A stretch of DNA of 64,000 nt, taken from assembly GCF_018612875.1 (NCBI RefSeq), contig NZ_JAGGRI010000017.1, positions 186,001-250,000 on the forward strand, read 5' to 3'. This document shows positions 28,212 through 36,607 of the stretch, piece by piece. The stretch's first letter is position 1. Every line of letters begins with the position of its first letter. The stretch is from Lysobacter sp. ISL-50 (GTDB lineage: Bacteria > Pseudomonadota > Gammaproteobacteria > Xanthomonadales > Xanthomonadaceae). Under the pieces are notes generated by a model. That model did not search any database. It saw only the letters and a list, made by a program, of their open reading frames with translations, and had not been told where the DNA came from. Made by a program: the position numbers and the translations under genes.

Positions 28212-28739
28212 TTTAATCCCTTTACATGGATGAGTAAGCGTCGTGGAACATCTTTTGTTCGACAGTGGCCGGAACTCGGAGAAAAAATCCGGCGAAAATT
28301 CTCGGCTTCTCCGAAGCGAAACAGCGCCTTTCATGCTCACGTGCCGAGGCTCGCGTCGAGCGAGCTATGTATAGGAACGCGACAAAGTTCGACGTACCCT
28401 ACCCTCATGCATTGTGTTTTGGATCTGGTCGAAAAGGTCAGTTGTGAAATGCGGCCGGCGCCACGATTGACGTTAGCGCAATCAACAGGAGAGGCAGCGA
28501 GAAGCGCCGAACATAACAATAAAAGCGGGATTTATAGGGGGTTTTATGAAATCGCCGCGTCCGAAAAAAGTCGGCGCCGCACAGGCGGCGCGCGTAAGGA
28601 GTGATGTTCTGGAGATTCGGGGCAGAGAGTGAGCTGCGGCGCCTGACGTCAACTCGCAACGAGCGATGCGTCAGGCGTGTCTTCACCGCCAGATGTTTTC
28701 CGGCCAGGTGCGCCGATGGTTGACTGCCCTATATGCCGC
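28212..28739. other. Non-coding gap, 528 bp
   Basis: This gap lies between the protease start and the end of the lipase operon (all minus strand). It holds the lipase-operon terminator (28564-28591) and must contain the protease promoter. Composition is relatively AT-rich. No gene is seen. Confidence 0.5.
28564..28591 (-). terminator. Rho-independent terminator of the lipase operon
   Basis: On the minus strand GCGCCGC-CTGT-GCGGCGC (28591 to 28574) forms a perfect 7-bp stem with a tetraloop. It is followed after four bases by six T residues (28569-28564). It lies about 150 bp past the foldase stop. Confidence 0.65.
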
Positions 28740-29726
28740 CTACGGAAGCGCACCGTTTCGATCCAGCGCATCGACGCGTAGCTGCTCCTTGACGTTGAAA
28801 CTGTGTCGACGCAATTCGGCCAGTCTGCGAGATTGGTCCGCGGATGGCGTATCGCCATCGCCGAGGATCTGGCGCCGCTGATGCGCGTAACGCCGAAGGC
28901 GCGCATCCCACTGCTCGCGCTGGAGATCCAGGGCCGCCAACCGCTGCGCGGCCGCGGCGCCATACTGCTTCTGGCGCTCCGCATACCTTTCGCTCGGAAG
29001 AACCTGGCGGAGCCGGTAGTCTTCGCTCTGAACAAACGATAGCTCGGCTAGCGCCTCGTCTTTGCGCTGGTCGGCCCGTGCCTTGTCCAGGGTCTCATCC
29101 AGTTCGTCCAACTTTAGTTGCCGAGAGTGCTCATCCAGTTCGCCGGATTTCAAAACATCTTCGCGTGCCAGCGTGTAATCCAGGTAGCGATCTTCATCTC
29201 CCCACCAAGCGTCGGCGATTTCCGGGCCCATGCGGTCGCGCCTCAAGGACCGCAATGCGTTGACTGCCAGGCGGGGATCTCCGCCTTGCCGGGCAAGTCC
29301 GGCGGCAGCTTTTTCGACTGACACATAGGCGTCGAACCAGGCCATGACTTGCGCCAATGCTTGCGGGGTAAGCCTCGCAGACAGGTACGCGCGAATATCG
29401 GAACGAATTTGCTGTTCGGTCCGTTCGCCGATTCGGCTGATGAAGTAGTCGAACAGGCGCCGTAGCTCGCGGTCGGCCGCCGGCGCACCGAGGGCATCCA
29501 GTCGAATAGCCCCATCGACCGAAGTGCCCTGCAACGAGCTGCGTGGGCCTCCCAAAGAGCCGGTGGCCGTAAATTGACCGCGATTACCGGGCAACGGACT
29601 GTTCTCGCCGTTACGTACGGGAGCCAGCGTTGTCGCTCCGCCGCCGCTCGACGGCGGGCCCCACATCGCGACGAGGGCGCAAAGCGCCCCCGCCACGACA
29701 GCGTACGGGAAAAATCGCTTGATCAT
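28740..29726 (-). CDS. lifO: Lipase-specific foldase (lipase chaperone)
   Basis: This 328-residue protein has an N-terminal membrane anchor (FFPYAVVAGALCALVAMW), then a Pro/Gly-rich variable linker and a helical chaperone domain from about residue 70. The family signature RxxFDYFxSxxGE appears as RRLFDYFISRIGE (about residue 89). It folds the secreted lipase in the periplasm before type II secretion. Its ATG overlaps the lipase stop as TAATG, so translation is coupled. A terminator follows. Confidence 0.93.
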   Translation of the reverse strand: MIKRFFPYAVVAGALCALVAMWGPPSSGGGATTLAPVRNGENSPLPGNRGQFTATGSLGGPRSSLQGTSVDGAIRLDALGAPAADRELRRLFDYFISRIGERTEQQIRSDIRAYLSARLTPQALAQVMAWFDAYVSVEKAAAGLARQGGDPRLAVNALRSLRRDRMGPEIADAWWGDEDRYLDYTLAREDVLKSGELDEHSRQLKLDELDETLDKARADQRKDEALAELSFVQSEDYRLRQVLPSERYAERQKQYGAAAAQRLAALDLQREQWDARLRRYAHQRRQILGDGDTPSADQSRRLAELRRHSFNVKEQLRVDALDRNGALP

Positions 29727-30646
29727 TACAGGCCGAGATTTTTCAAGCGGTTGGCGTGCGCGCGATATACGGTCACGGGGTTGGAGGAAAACATCGAGCG
29801 CAGTCCAAACGTCTGGTTCACCGAGTCAAAGTGATTCCAGAAATAGTCGTCGCGCAGAACGGTGCCCCAATGGGAGGAGCATTGCCCCACTATTCCGTCA
29901 TTCGGCTTGCCCAAGTACGTCAAGCTTGCTGCCTGGGCGGAAAGGTCGGTCGGATCAAGCAAGTTGGTCGCCACGCCTACTCCGCCGAAAGAGTAATAGC
30001 GCACCGCGTCCACGACCTCTTCGCCTTCGCCGCAGGCGGTGGCGGGCTTGCCTTGGGGATAGCGTTCCGTGAATTCCGCGGCCCCGCTGGAAGACAATTG
30101 GCCCAGCGCCGCCAGGGCGTCGGCCTTACCGCCCATGAGCGAGGCAAACGTGTTGATTACTCCGGCCACGATGGGGCGCAGCGGTGATCCTTCCGGAAGC
30201 ACCGCCTTGATCAGATCAGCCGGAGCCGCACCCTGGTGAGGCGTGTGACCGGTGGTCACGGAGGCCACCAAGTCGGGACGAACGGCTGCGACGTAGCGCG
30301 TCGTCAGTCCGCCCTGGCTGTTGCCGATCAGGTTGAACTTCTCGTACCCGGAGGTAGCGCGGAGATTGTCGAGATACTTGATCAGCTCTTCTCCTCGCAC
30401 TTCATCCGAGTTGAAGCCAGAGAGCTTGGCGGCGTACACCTTTGCGCCGCCTTTTTTAAGTTCGTCCGGGATGTTGTAGAACGTACTGAATCCGAGCACT
30501 TGATCCGAGCTCGCGAAGCCATGAACGAGGATGATGGGGTACTTGGTCTGGGTGTAGGTATCGGTGGCCGCCGATGCTGTGGATACGGCCATGACCGAGA
30601 GCATGCCGGCCAGAACTGCATTCAGAATTAGCTTGTTTTTCGACAT
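29726..30646 (-). CDS. lipA: Secreted triacylglycerol lipase (family I, LipA-type)
   Basis: The ATG at 30646 follows GGAG and gives 306 residues with a signal peptide (LNAVLAGMLSVMAVSTASA). The oxyanion motif is ILVHGFASSD and the nucleophile is Ser110 in LIGNSQGG. Asp250 (KPNDGIV) and His272 (WNHFDSVNQ) complete the triad, and Cys205/Cys256 are placed for the known disulfide of family I.1/I.2 lipases. It hydrolyses long-chain triacylglycerols outside the cell. Its folding needs the downstream foldase. A Crp/Fnr-type regulator is divergently transcribed upstream. Confidence 0.94.
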   Translation of the reverse strand: MSKNKLILNAVLAGMLSVMAVSTASAATDTYTQTKYPIILVHGFASSDQVLGFSTFYNIPDELKKGGAKVYAAKLSGFNSDEVRGEELIKYLDNLRATSGYEKFNLIGNSQGGLTTRYVAAVRPDLVASVTTGHTPHQGAAPADLIKAVLPEGSPLRPIVAGVINTFASLMGGKADALAALGQLSSSGAAEFTERYPQGKPATACGEGEEVVDAVRYYSFGGVGVATNLLDPTDLSAQAASLTYLGKPNDGIVGQCSSHWGTVLRDDYFWNHFDSVNQTFGLRSMFSSNPVTVYRAHANRLKNLGL

Positions 30647-30879
30647 GGGGTGCGCTCCGAAAATGAGGACGATCGCCGGCTTGGCCAGCTCGTGGACATG
30701 GCGCGCTGCCGGTTGAGTGGGGCCCCGTCCCCGACCTGCTGGGCGCAGGCCAAGGTTACTTGCGTTCCAAAAGCCGCACCGCCATATTTCTTTCAATTGG
30801 CGCAAGAGTTTTTGGGGCGCAAATCACAACTGCTGCGCCGGTGCAGGGTGGGTACCCGGCTTGGCGCTGGAGTAAAGAG

Positions 30880-31554
30880 ATGGTCCAGCAAGCAAACGAC
30901 CCTTGGTTCAAGTCATTGCCAGAGGAATGTCGGCGCACGTTGCTGCAAGAAGGTGTGGAGATCCAGCTCCAGCCGGGCGAGTTGGTGATGCGTAGAGGCG
31001 AGCCGCCCAAGGGGTTTTATGGTTTGGTTGACGGCTTGGCGAAGGCTCGAACCTTGCGGGCGGACGGACGTGAGTCGGTGCTCGCCGTGGTGGAGCCGGG
31101 GCACTGGTTCTCGCAGGTGTCTTTGTTCGATGGTGGGCCAAGCATGCATGACGTGGTCGCGCTGACAAAAACAGTTGTACGTCGCGTCGATGTTCCGACC
31201 TTTAACCGGCTCCTGACGAATTACGATTTTGCAATGGCGATCTTGCGGCTGATGGCAACCCATAGCCGGGGGGTCTATGCATACATGGAGGATGCCGGCC
31301 TTCGCTCCACGAAGGCTCGGATTGCGAGAAGGCTCCAACGCTTGTCGCGTGGCGATGTCGAATTGGATTCGCCGATGGAAAAGCGCACGATCGAGGTGAC
31401 TCACGACCTGTTAGCGGCCATGCTCGGCCTCACTCGTCAGACGGTATCCCTCGAATTGCGACAACTCGAGGCGTTGGGTGTGATTGAGATCGGCTACCGG
31501 AATATCACAATTGTTTCGATGGAAAATCTGCGAGCCATCGGGAAGGAATCTTGA
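30880..31554 (+). CDS. Crp/Fnr-family transcriptional regulator
   Basis: The ATG at 30880, after GGAGTAAAGAG, gives 224 residues; the open frame upstream lacks a good start. The cyclic-nucleotide-binding-type jelly roll (QPGELVMRRGEPPKGFYGLV to VVEPGHWFSQVSLFDGGP) is followed by a dimerisation helix and a winged HTH with THDLLAAMLGLTRQTVSLEL. The typical phosphate-binding RxAxS of cAMP-binding members is not evident and no Fnr cysteines occur, so the effector is unknown. It is divergent from the lipase gene across 233 bp, so a regulatory link is plausible. Confidence 0.87.
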   Translation: MVQQANDPWFKSLPEECRRTLLQEGVEIQLQPGELVMRRGEPPKGFYGLVDGLAKARTLRADGRESVLAVVEPGHWFSQVSLFDGGPSMHDVVALTKTVVRRVDVPTFNRLLTNYDFAMAILRLMATHSRGVYAYMEDAGLRSTKARIARRLQRLSRGDVELDSPMEKRTIEVTHDLLAAMLGLTRQTVSLELRQLEALGVIEIGYRNITIVSMENLRAIGKES

Positions 31555-31849
31555 GATTGTGATTGGCCACAAGACCGAAAGGCTGCCACGAACTCCGGAT
31601 GACTCCGGTCCGTAGAAGCAGGCCAAAGAATTCGTTCAGGCCGAAGCCGCTTCGCGGCTGTGCTTGAGGTGATTGCTTCCTGCTGGCTGCCGCTTTGGCT
31701 CGGGCCGCCTTTTTCAGGCTCGTAGGCAGGGAGCCGCTCGTGACGCTGCAGAAGGTCGCCCATTTCCAGGGCCTCGACCACTTCTGATGACCGCTGGCCG
31801 CCGGAAGCGCCGTGCGCCGTTGTCCCCAGTGGGCTCAGGAGGGACCGCC

Positions 31850-32092
31850 ATGGGTGGCAAGCCGCACTTTGAGGTTTATCGCGAAGGCATGAGCGCGGGT
31901 GGGCAGCGCTCATTGTCGAATGCATTTTTGGCCGGGTCGCTAACCGATGGACAATGGCGATGGCGACTGATCGGTGGCAATGGGGAACCGATGGCCTATG
32001 GCGAGTCCTGCCTCGACAAGGAATCGATGATGCGGACCATAACCATCATCGCGAACTTGGGCGACGCCGAGATACGGGAAGTCAGCGGCTGA
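31850..32092 (+). CDS. Small YegP/DUF1508-like protein
   Basis: The ATG at 31850 is preceded by a perfect AGGAGG; 80 residues. The order FEVYREG, then GQWRWRLIGGNGEPMAYGES, then a KESMMRTITIIANLGDAEI helix fits a single DUF1508 (YegP) domain. The function of the family is unknown; members are small cytosolic proteins. The segment between FEVYREG and GQWRWR is longer than usual. It is followed at once by an unknown gene on the same strand. Confidence 0.7.
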   Translation: MGGKPHFEVYREGMSAGGQRSLSNAFLAGSLTDGQWRWRLIGGNGEPMAYGESCLDKESMMRTITIIANLGDAEIREVSG

Positions 32093-32105
32093 TGAATCAT
32101 TAGCC

Positions 32106-32753
32106 ATGGCGCAGTCCACGGGGCCGGTCAACCTGAGGGCGGAACGCTTTATGGGAATTCACGTCACTTATCACCCATGCGCGCCGTCCGACGTACATGG
32201 CTTGTACTTCGACCAGATAGGGCGCGATGCGTCCATCGAGCGCCTGGCCTTGCAGCTGGGGCTGGACCCGGACGCTTCGGCCAGGCTGAAAGCTCTCCTG
32301 GCGCATGGCGGCCGCTCTCGTCCCAGGGAGATGAGCCTCTGCCAAGCGCATGTGTACAACGCGGCCAAAGTATCGGAACTGCTATGCAACTGTTGGTATA
32401 CGAACTGTTGCCGTTTTTCCGCGTTACTGGAGCTTCCCGATTTCGGTCAATACGCGACCGATTGGCACGACCTCATGGCCGGGGTAGTTGTTCTCGAGCG
32501 GACTTCCAATGAGAGGCTGGTGCCGCGCAACGACGGTATCGTATTCCTTGGCTGCGAAGGGCTGAAGCGATTGCGTGCCGACTATGCCGAATATTCAGCG
32601 TTGCGCTTCCAGTTGGATCGCGTGTTTCCACGCGGCTGGCTCCCTGTTTTCTGGGCGGCGGCGGACTACGCTGTCGCGCGTGGCGGTGGGTTGATTGAGG
32701 CGGTAAACCTCGTACGCCCCGACGTTATCGCGCCTTCGTCGCTCATGGCGTAG
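32106..32753 (+). CDS. Hypothetical protein with clustered cysteines
   Basis: I do not recognise this 215-residue protein. The ATG at 32151 (MGIHVTYHPCAPSDVHGLYF) is an alternative start. It contains a cluster LCQAHVYNAAKVSELLCNCW followed by YTNCC, with four cysteines within ten residues, and a C-terminal FPRGWLPVFWAAADYAVARG. No signal peptide or membrane segment is clear. It begins 13 bp after the YegP-like gene, so co-transcription is likely. Composition looks protein-like throughout. Confidence 0.6.
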   Translation: MAQSTGPVNLRAERFMGIHVTYHPCAPSDVHGLYFDQIGRDASIERLALQLGLDPDASARLKALLAHGGRSRPREMSLCQAHVYNAAKVSELLCNCWYTNCCRFSALLELPDFGQYATDWHDLMAGVVVLERTSNERLVPRNDGIVFLGCEGLKRLRADYAEYSALRFQLDRVFPRGWLPVFWAAADYAVARGGGLIEAVNLVRPDVIAPSSLMA

Positions 32754-33279
32754 TTCGTCGGGCCGACGGTAGATGCCATGCGCTCTGCCGGCATGACGGT
32801 TCATCCCGCGCAACTGCGTACCAGTGAGGAATGGTGAGCATCCGACGTTATGAGTATCTGTACACAGAAGTAACCCGCACCCTATCTGATAGCGTTACCT
32901 GCCGCATCCGCAGTGCGGGCCAGGGACAAGGGGGATTTGCAAAACGATCAGCGCGGCTGCTTTGAGCGGCTCGACCGGTTGCACCTGTTTCTCGGGGCTA
33001 CAGAATCTGTCTCTCGCCGTGGCCACAGCGGGCGAGCGTCAGGTACGGATGCCGAGCCCTCGCGCGAGCCCGAGCCCCGCTCGAGTCGCGGTCGGAAACT
33101 ACTCGATGCGTACGCGACGGAACCGGGGCTGAGTGGCGCCGTAGCTCGCGCGGCCCGCCTACCGCCCTCTTGATCAGGACGGAACCATCGGCGGTGCGGT
33201 CGATTAACCACCCTCCCAAGCACCAGGACATGCGAAGCAAATTTTGTGGCGATCGTCAGGAAGGCGAGGAGATTCCGCA
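32754..33279. other. Non-coding gap, 526 bp
   Basis: No convincing gene in either strand. It should contain the promoter of the PuuD-like/Rieske locus. Small open frames here are Arg/Ser-rich and lack ribosome binding sites. Confidence 0.5.
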
Positions 33280-34548
33280 ATGACAGGCACATTGCTCGAT
33301 TTGGCAGCCGATGCGATTCGTTGGCTGCATGTGCTCGCCGCATTCGCCTGGCTCGGCGCCGGGTTATGGATAAGACGCCTGACGCTACGGGCGAGACCGC
33401 TCCTGGATCAGCGGTCGGAGCTGGAGGTCTGGGACACGCACAGCCTGTCGTTCTGGCGGACCGAAAAAGTCGCCGCACCTGCTGCGGCCGAGCTGGATGG
33501 CCTGGTCTGGTCGTTCAATCAGATTCGATGGCTGGTCGGGACCGGCGTCGTGCTGTTCTGCCTGATCTACTATCGGCAACCTCTGGCCTACCTGGTCGAC
33601 CCAAGCATCGCGCGGCTGTCGGCCCGTGAAGCGATCGCAGCCTCGATACTCGGCCTGACGGGCGCGCCTGTTGTCAACGAGCTCGTTAATCGCATACCGC
33701 TGCATTACAACACCCTGTACATGACCGCGTCCGTCGCTCATGTCCTTGGCTGGGCATGGCTGTATGCGAACCTGTTCTCCCAGCACGGCGCCATGATCCA
33801 GATTGGCGCCATGATGGGCATGGTGATCGCCTTCAATGTCCTGTGGTTCCTCTATCCGAGGATGCGCAAGGCGTTCAACGCGGCGCTAAGGGGCGAGAAG
33901 CCGGATGCCGTCGATAAGCAACACTGGGATCGACGAGGCCTTCATTCGTACATCACCATGGCTGTCGTCTTCCTGATGCTTTCCGGCCACATGGGAAGTC
34001 TCGTGCGCGCCAACGGCCATCCTTTCCTGACCATTGCCACCGTACTGGCGTTGAGCGTGGCTGCTCGATGGGCACTCGACGCCACCCATCGCAACGGCGG
34101 GGTCATGCCGATGGAGATCCGCTGGATTTCCGCGATTGCGATCGTGGCGCTCGGGCTGATGCTGACCTGGATGGCATTGCCGCGGACTCCAGCCGAACAG
34201 GTCGCCGCTCTCGCTCGTACCCACGTTTCAGCAGGCGGTGCCGCGCTCCCGCCCAAGCCCTCAAGCGCGAATTCAATCCCGAGTCCAGCCGCGACGGGCG
34301 AAGCTCCATTGCGCGCGGATGCGATCGTTCAACGACGCTGCGCGGTTTGCCATGCCGCGCGACCCAGCTTCCCTGGCGTGGCCTCACCCCCGCGCGGAAT
34401 CGTCTTCACCTCTGAAACCCTGCCGCTTTATGCGGGCCTGATCGCTGCGGTGGTGCAGAGCGAGCGCATGCCGCCCGGCAACGCCACGGACATGCAGCCG
34501 GACGAGCGCAAGGCGGTGACGCAATGGGCGACCGACCATGCACGCTGA
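33280..34548 (+). CDS. PuuD-like membrane protein (urate oxidase N-terminal family) with C-terminal cytochrome c
   Basis: The ATG at 33280 follows GAGGAG; 422 residues. The first about 300 residues are membrane-embedded (DLAADAIRWLHVLAAFAWLG, then VLGWAWLYANLFSQHGAMIQ) and match the layout of the urate oxidase N-terminal domain of urate hydroxylase PuuD, with conserved HSY and HMG segments. The tail carries a single haem c site, CAVCH (Cys354, Cys357, His358), with Met in SERMPPGN as probable sixth ligand. PuuD oxidises urate and passes electrons to its cytochrome. No other urate-pathway gene is near. Here it overlaps a Rieske oxygenase gene by 11 bp, so an electron-transfer role in that system is possible. 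Confidence 0.8.
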   Translation: MTGTLLDLAADAIRWLHVLAAFAWLGAGLWIRRLTLRARPLLDQRSELEVWDTHSLSFWRTEKVAAPAAAELDGLVWSFNQIRWLVGTGVVLFCLIYYRQPLAYLVDPSIARLSAREAIAASILGLTGAPVVNELVNRIPLHYNTLYMTASVAHVLGWAWLYANLFSQHGAMIQIGAMMGMVIAFNVLWFLYPRMRKAFNAALRGEKPDAVDKQHWDRRGLHSYITMAVVFLMLSGHMGSLVRANGHPFLTIATVLALSVAARWALDATHRNGGVMPMEIRWISAIAIVALGLMLTWMALPRTPAEQVAALARTHVSAGGAALPPKPSSANSIPSPAATGEAPLRADAIVQRRCAVCHAARPSFPGVASPPRGIVFTSETLPLYAGLIAAVVQSERMPPGNATDMQPDERKAVTQWATDHAR

Positions 34549-35497
34549 GCTGCTCCGCTATTGGTATCCGATAGCGCGCAGCGAAGACGTGCGCGAACGT
34601 CCCGTCGCCGCGTCGCTGTTGGAGACCGATCTCGTCCTGTATCGGGCCGATCATCAGATCGTGGTGGCCGTCGATCGTTGCCCGCATCGCGGCATGCGGC
34701 TCAGCTTGGGGCAGCATCGAGATGGCGTGTTGATATGTCCCTACCATGGCCTGGAATTTGGACAGGAGGGGCGCTGCATTCATCTGCCGGCACATCCCCG
34801 CCTCGCGCCATCACAGCAGTTCAAACTCGCCACTTATCCCGCGGTGGAACGTTACGGTCTGGTCTGGACCTGTCTTGGGGACTCGCCGGCGCCGTTTCCG
34901 GAACTGAACTCCGATTGGGACGATCCAGCATTTCGCAAAGTGACGCCCGATCCAGTGCCGATCGCCGCCAGTGCGGGCCGGCAAGTGGAGGGCTTCATTG
35001 ACGTGGCGCATTTCGCGCATGTGCACACCGGTACGTTCGCCGACCCTGCCAACGCGGCGGTGCCCGCGTACTCAGTCGAAGTCGACGAAGATGGGTTGCG
35101 TTTTGATTACTGCAGCACGGTCTCGAATTACGCCCTCGGAAGTGGAACGACCGCGCGGGACTTCGTATGGCGTCGAAGCTTCGAGGTTCGCCTTCCGTAC
35201 CTGGCCCACCTGACAGTGCACTTCCCCGGCGGGCGCCTGAATATTTTGAACGGCGCCAGCCCGGTGGCGAGCGATCGTGCCGTGCTGTTCTCTCCGGTGT
35301 GTTTCGATTTCGAGATCGGCACCGACGAGGCGGTCAAGGACTTCAACGCCCGCATCTTCGCGGAAGACCGTCTGATGGTCGAGAACCAGCAGCCGCGCCA
35401 TCTTCCGTTGGCGTCCGGCGACGCTTCCTTCGCCGCGGACCTCGCATCCGTCTATTACAGACGGCTGTTGCGACAGATGGGGCTGTCCACCGCATGA
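34538..35497 (+). CDS. Rieske non-haem iron oxygenase, first copy
   Basis: This 319-residue protein has a Rieske centre with C-X-H-X16-C-X2-H spacing (Cys48/His50 in DRCPHRG, Cys67/His70 in ICPYHG). The mononuclear iron site is DVAHFAHVH (Asp155, His158, His163). It is shorter than classic ring-hydroxylating alpha subunits (about 430-450 aa) and closer to the VanA-type or secondary-metabolite Rieske oxygenases. No ferredoxin or reductase gene is nearby. Its start overlaps the cytochrome-tailed PuuD-like gene, implying coupled translation and perhaps electron supply from it. Substrate unknown. Confidence 0.88.
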   Translation: MHAELLRYWYPIARSEDVRERPVAASLLETDLVLYRADHQIVVAVDRCPHRGMRLSLGQHRDGVLICPYHGLEFGQEGRCIHLPAHPRLAPSQQFKLATYPAVERYGLVWTCLGDSPAPFPELNSDWDDPAFRKVTPDPVPIAASAGRQVEGFIDVAHFAHVHTGTFADPANAAVPAYSVEVDEDGLRFDYCSTVSNYALGSGTTARDFVWRRSFEVRLPYLAHLTVHFPGGRLNILNGASPVASDRAVLFSPVCFDFEIGTDEAVKDFNARIFAEDRLMVENQQPRHLPLASGDASFAADLASVYYRRLLRQMGLSTA

Positions 35498-35602
35498 GCA
35501 GCGCTTCCCCATTTCTGGCGAATTCTCGGCGTGGATCGAAGTACTGATGGGCGCCAATGCAACGGCATGGAACACCTGCCGGATTACTCGGTGGAGACTG
35601 AC

Positions 35603-36607
35603 GTGATTGATGCTTTGATCGATTTGACGACCGATATCGCACGTTGGCTACATGTGCTCGCGGCTGTCGCCTGGATGGGATTTGGCTTGTGGCTGCGCAG
35701 ACTGGCGATGAGGGCCCGCCCATTGGTCGACTCGTCGGCGGAGCTCGAGGTGTGGGACACGCATAGCCTCGGATTCTGGCGGACCGCAAAAATCACTCAG
35801 CCACAAGCATCCGATATCGAAGGGCTGGTCTGGTCTTTCAATCAGATTCGCTGGTTGTTCGGTACGGGCCTGCTCCTGTTCGGCCTGATTTATTACCGGC
35901 AACCGCAGATTTACCTGCTCGATCCCAACGATCCGTCGCTGTCATCCCGCGCGGCGATCGCCCTTTCGCTGGCCGGATTGACGGGCGCTGCGCTGATCAA
36001 TGAAGCGATCAATCGTATCCCATTGCGTCGCAAGGCCATCTACAATTTCGCGTGCGCCTTCCACCTTCTGGCCTGGACCTCGCTCTACGCGAATCTGTAC
36101 TCGCAGCAAGGCGCGATGATCCAGATCGGCGCGATGCTGGGAACCACCATAACAACCAACATACTGGGTTATCTCTATCCGGCGACGCGTGAAGCGACGG
36201 CCGCGCTGATGCGGGGCGAACGACCCGACCCGACCAGGAAGCAGTATTGGGATCGGCGCAACCAGCACTCATTTCTCTTGCCCGCTGTCGTCTTCCTGAT
36301 GCTTTCCAGCCACATGGGGAGTGTCATAAAGGCCAATGGCCATGCGTTTACTACCATCGCCGCGGTACTGGTCCTGAGCGTGGTATCGCGCTATGTACTG
36401 GAGAGTATCCATCGCAACAGCGGCACCGTGCCACCGCGACTTGGTTGGGTAGTCGCCGCCGCCGCGTTCGCCGTGGCGATGGCATTGGCATGGTTGATAG
36501 GCGACCAGAGCGGCGCCAATCTTCAGGCGCTGGCGGAGGCAACCTTCAACGCTGCCGATGCCGCCGCGGCGGTCGCGACGATTGCCTCGAACTCACCCGC
36601 GTCATGA
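35603..36607 (+). CDS. PuuD-like membrane protein without cytochrome tail
   Basis: A GTG start at 35603 (after GGTGGAG) is proposed because the next 18 residues then align one-to-one with the start of the first paralogue (IDALIDLTTDIARWLHV against TGTLLDLAADAIRWLHV). In-frame starts at 35531 and 35567 are alternatives. The 334 residues hold the same membrane core (SSAELEVWDTHSLGFWRTAK, VWSFNQIRW, YANLYSQQGAMIQIGAM, SHMGSVIKANGH). They end in an Ala-rich tail without a CXXCH. A paralogue lacking the electron-accepting haem is unusual and suggests a heteromeric or non-urate function. Its stop overlaps the exporter start as ATGA. Confidence 0.78.
   Translation: MIDALIDLTTDIARWLHVLAAVAWMGFGLWLRRLAMRARPLVDSSAELEVWDTHSLGFWRTAKITQPQASDIEGLVWSFNQIRWLFGTGLLLFGLIYYRQPQIYLLDPNDPSLSSRAAIALSLAGLTGAALINEAINRIPLRRKAIYNFACAFHLLAWTSLYANLYSQQGAMIQIGAMLGTTITTNILGYLYPATREATAALMRGERPDPTRKQYWDRRNQHSFLLPAVVFLMLSSHMGSVIKANGHAFTTIAAVLVLSVVSRYVLESIHRNSGTVPPRLGWVVAAAAFAVAMALAWLIGDQSGANLQALAEATFNAADAAAAVATIASNSPAS

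Noticed and set aside
28434-30835. TCACAACTG half-sites near 28440 (minus) and 30823 (plus) as Crp/Clp boxes
   Set aside because: Neither has a matching TGTGA half at the right spacing, so the similarity is probably chance.
33280-36607. Annotation of the two PuuD-like genes simply as urate hydroxylases
   Set aside because: There is no other purine-catabolism gene in the window, one copy lacks the cytochrome, and the partners are Rieske oxygenases; only family membership is supported.
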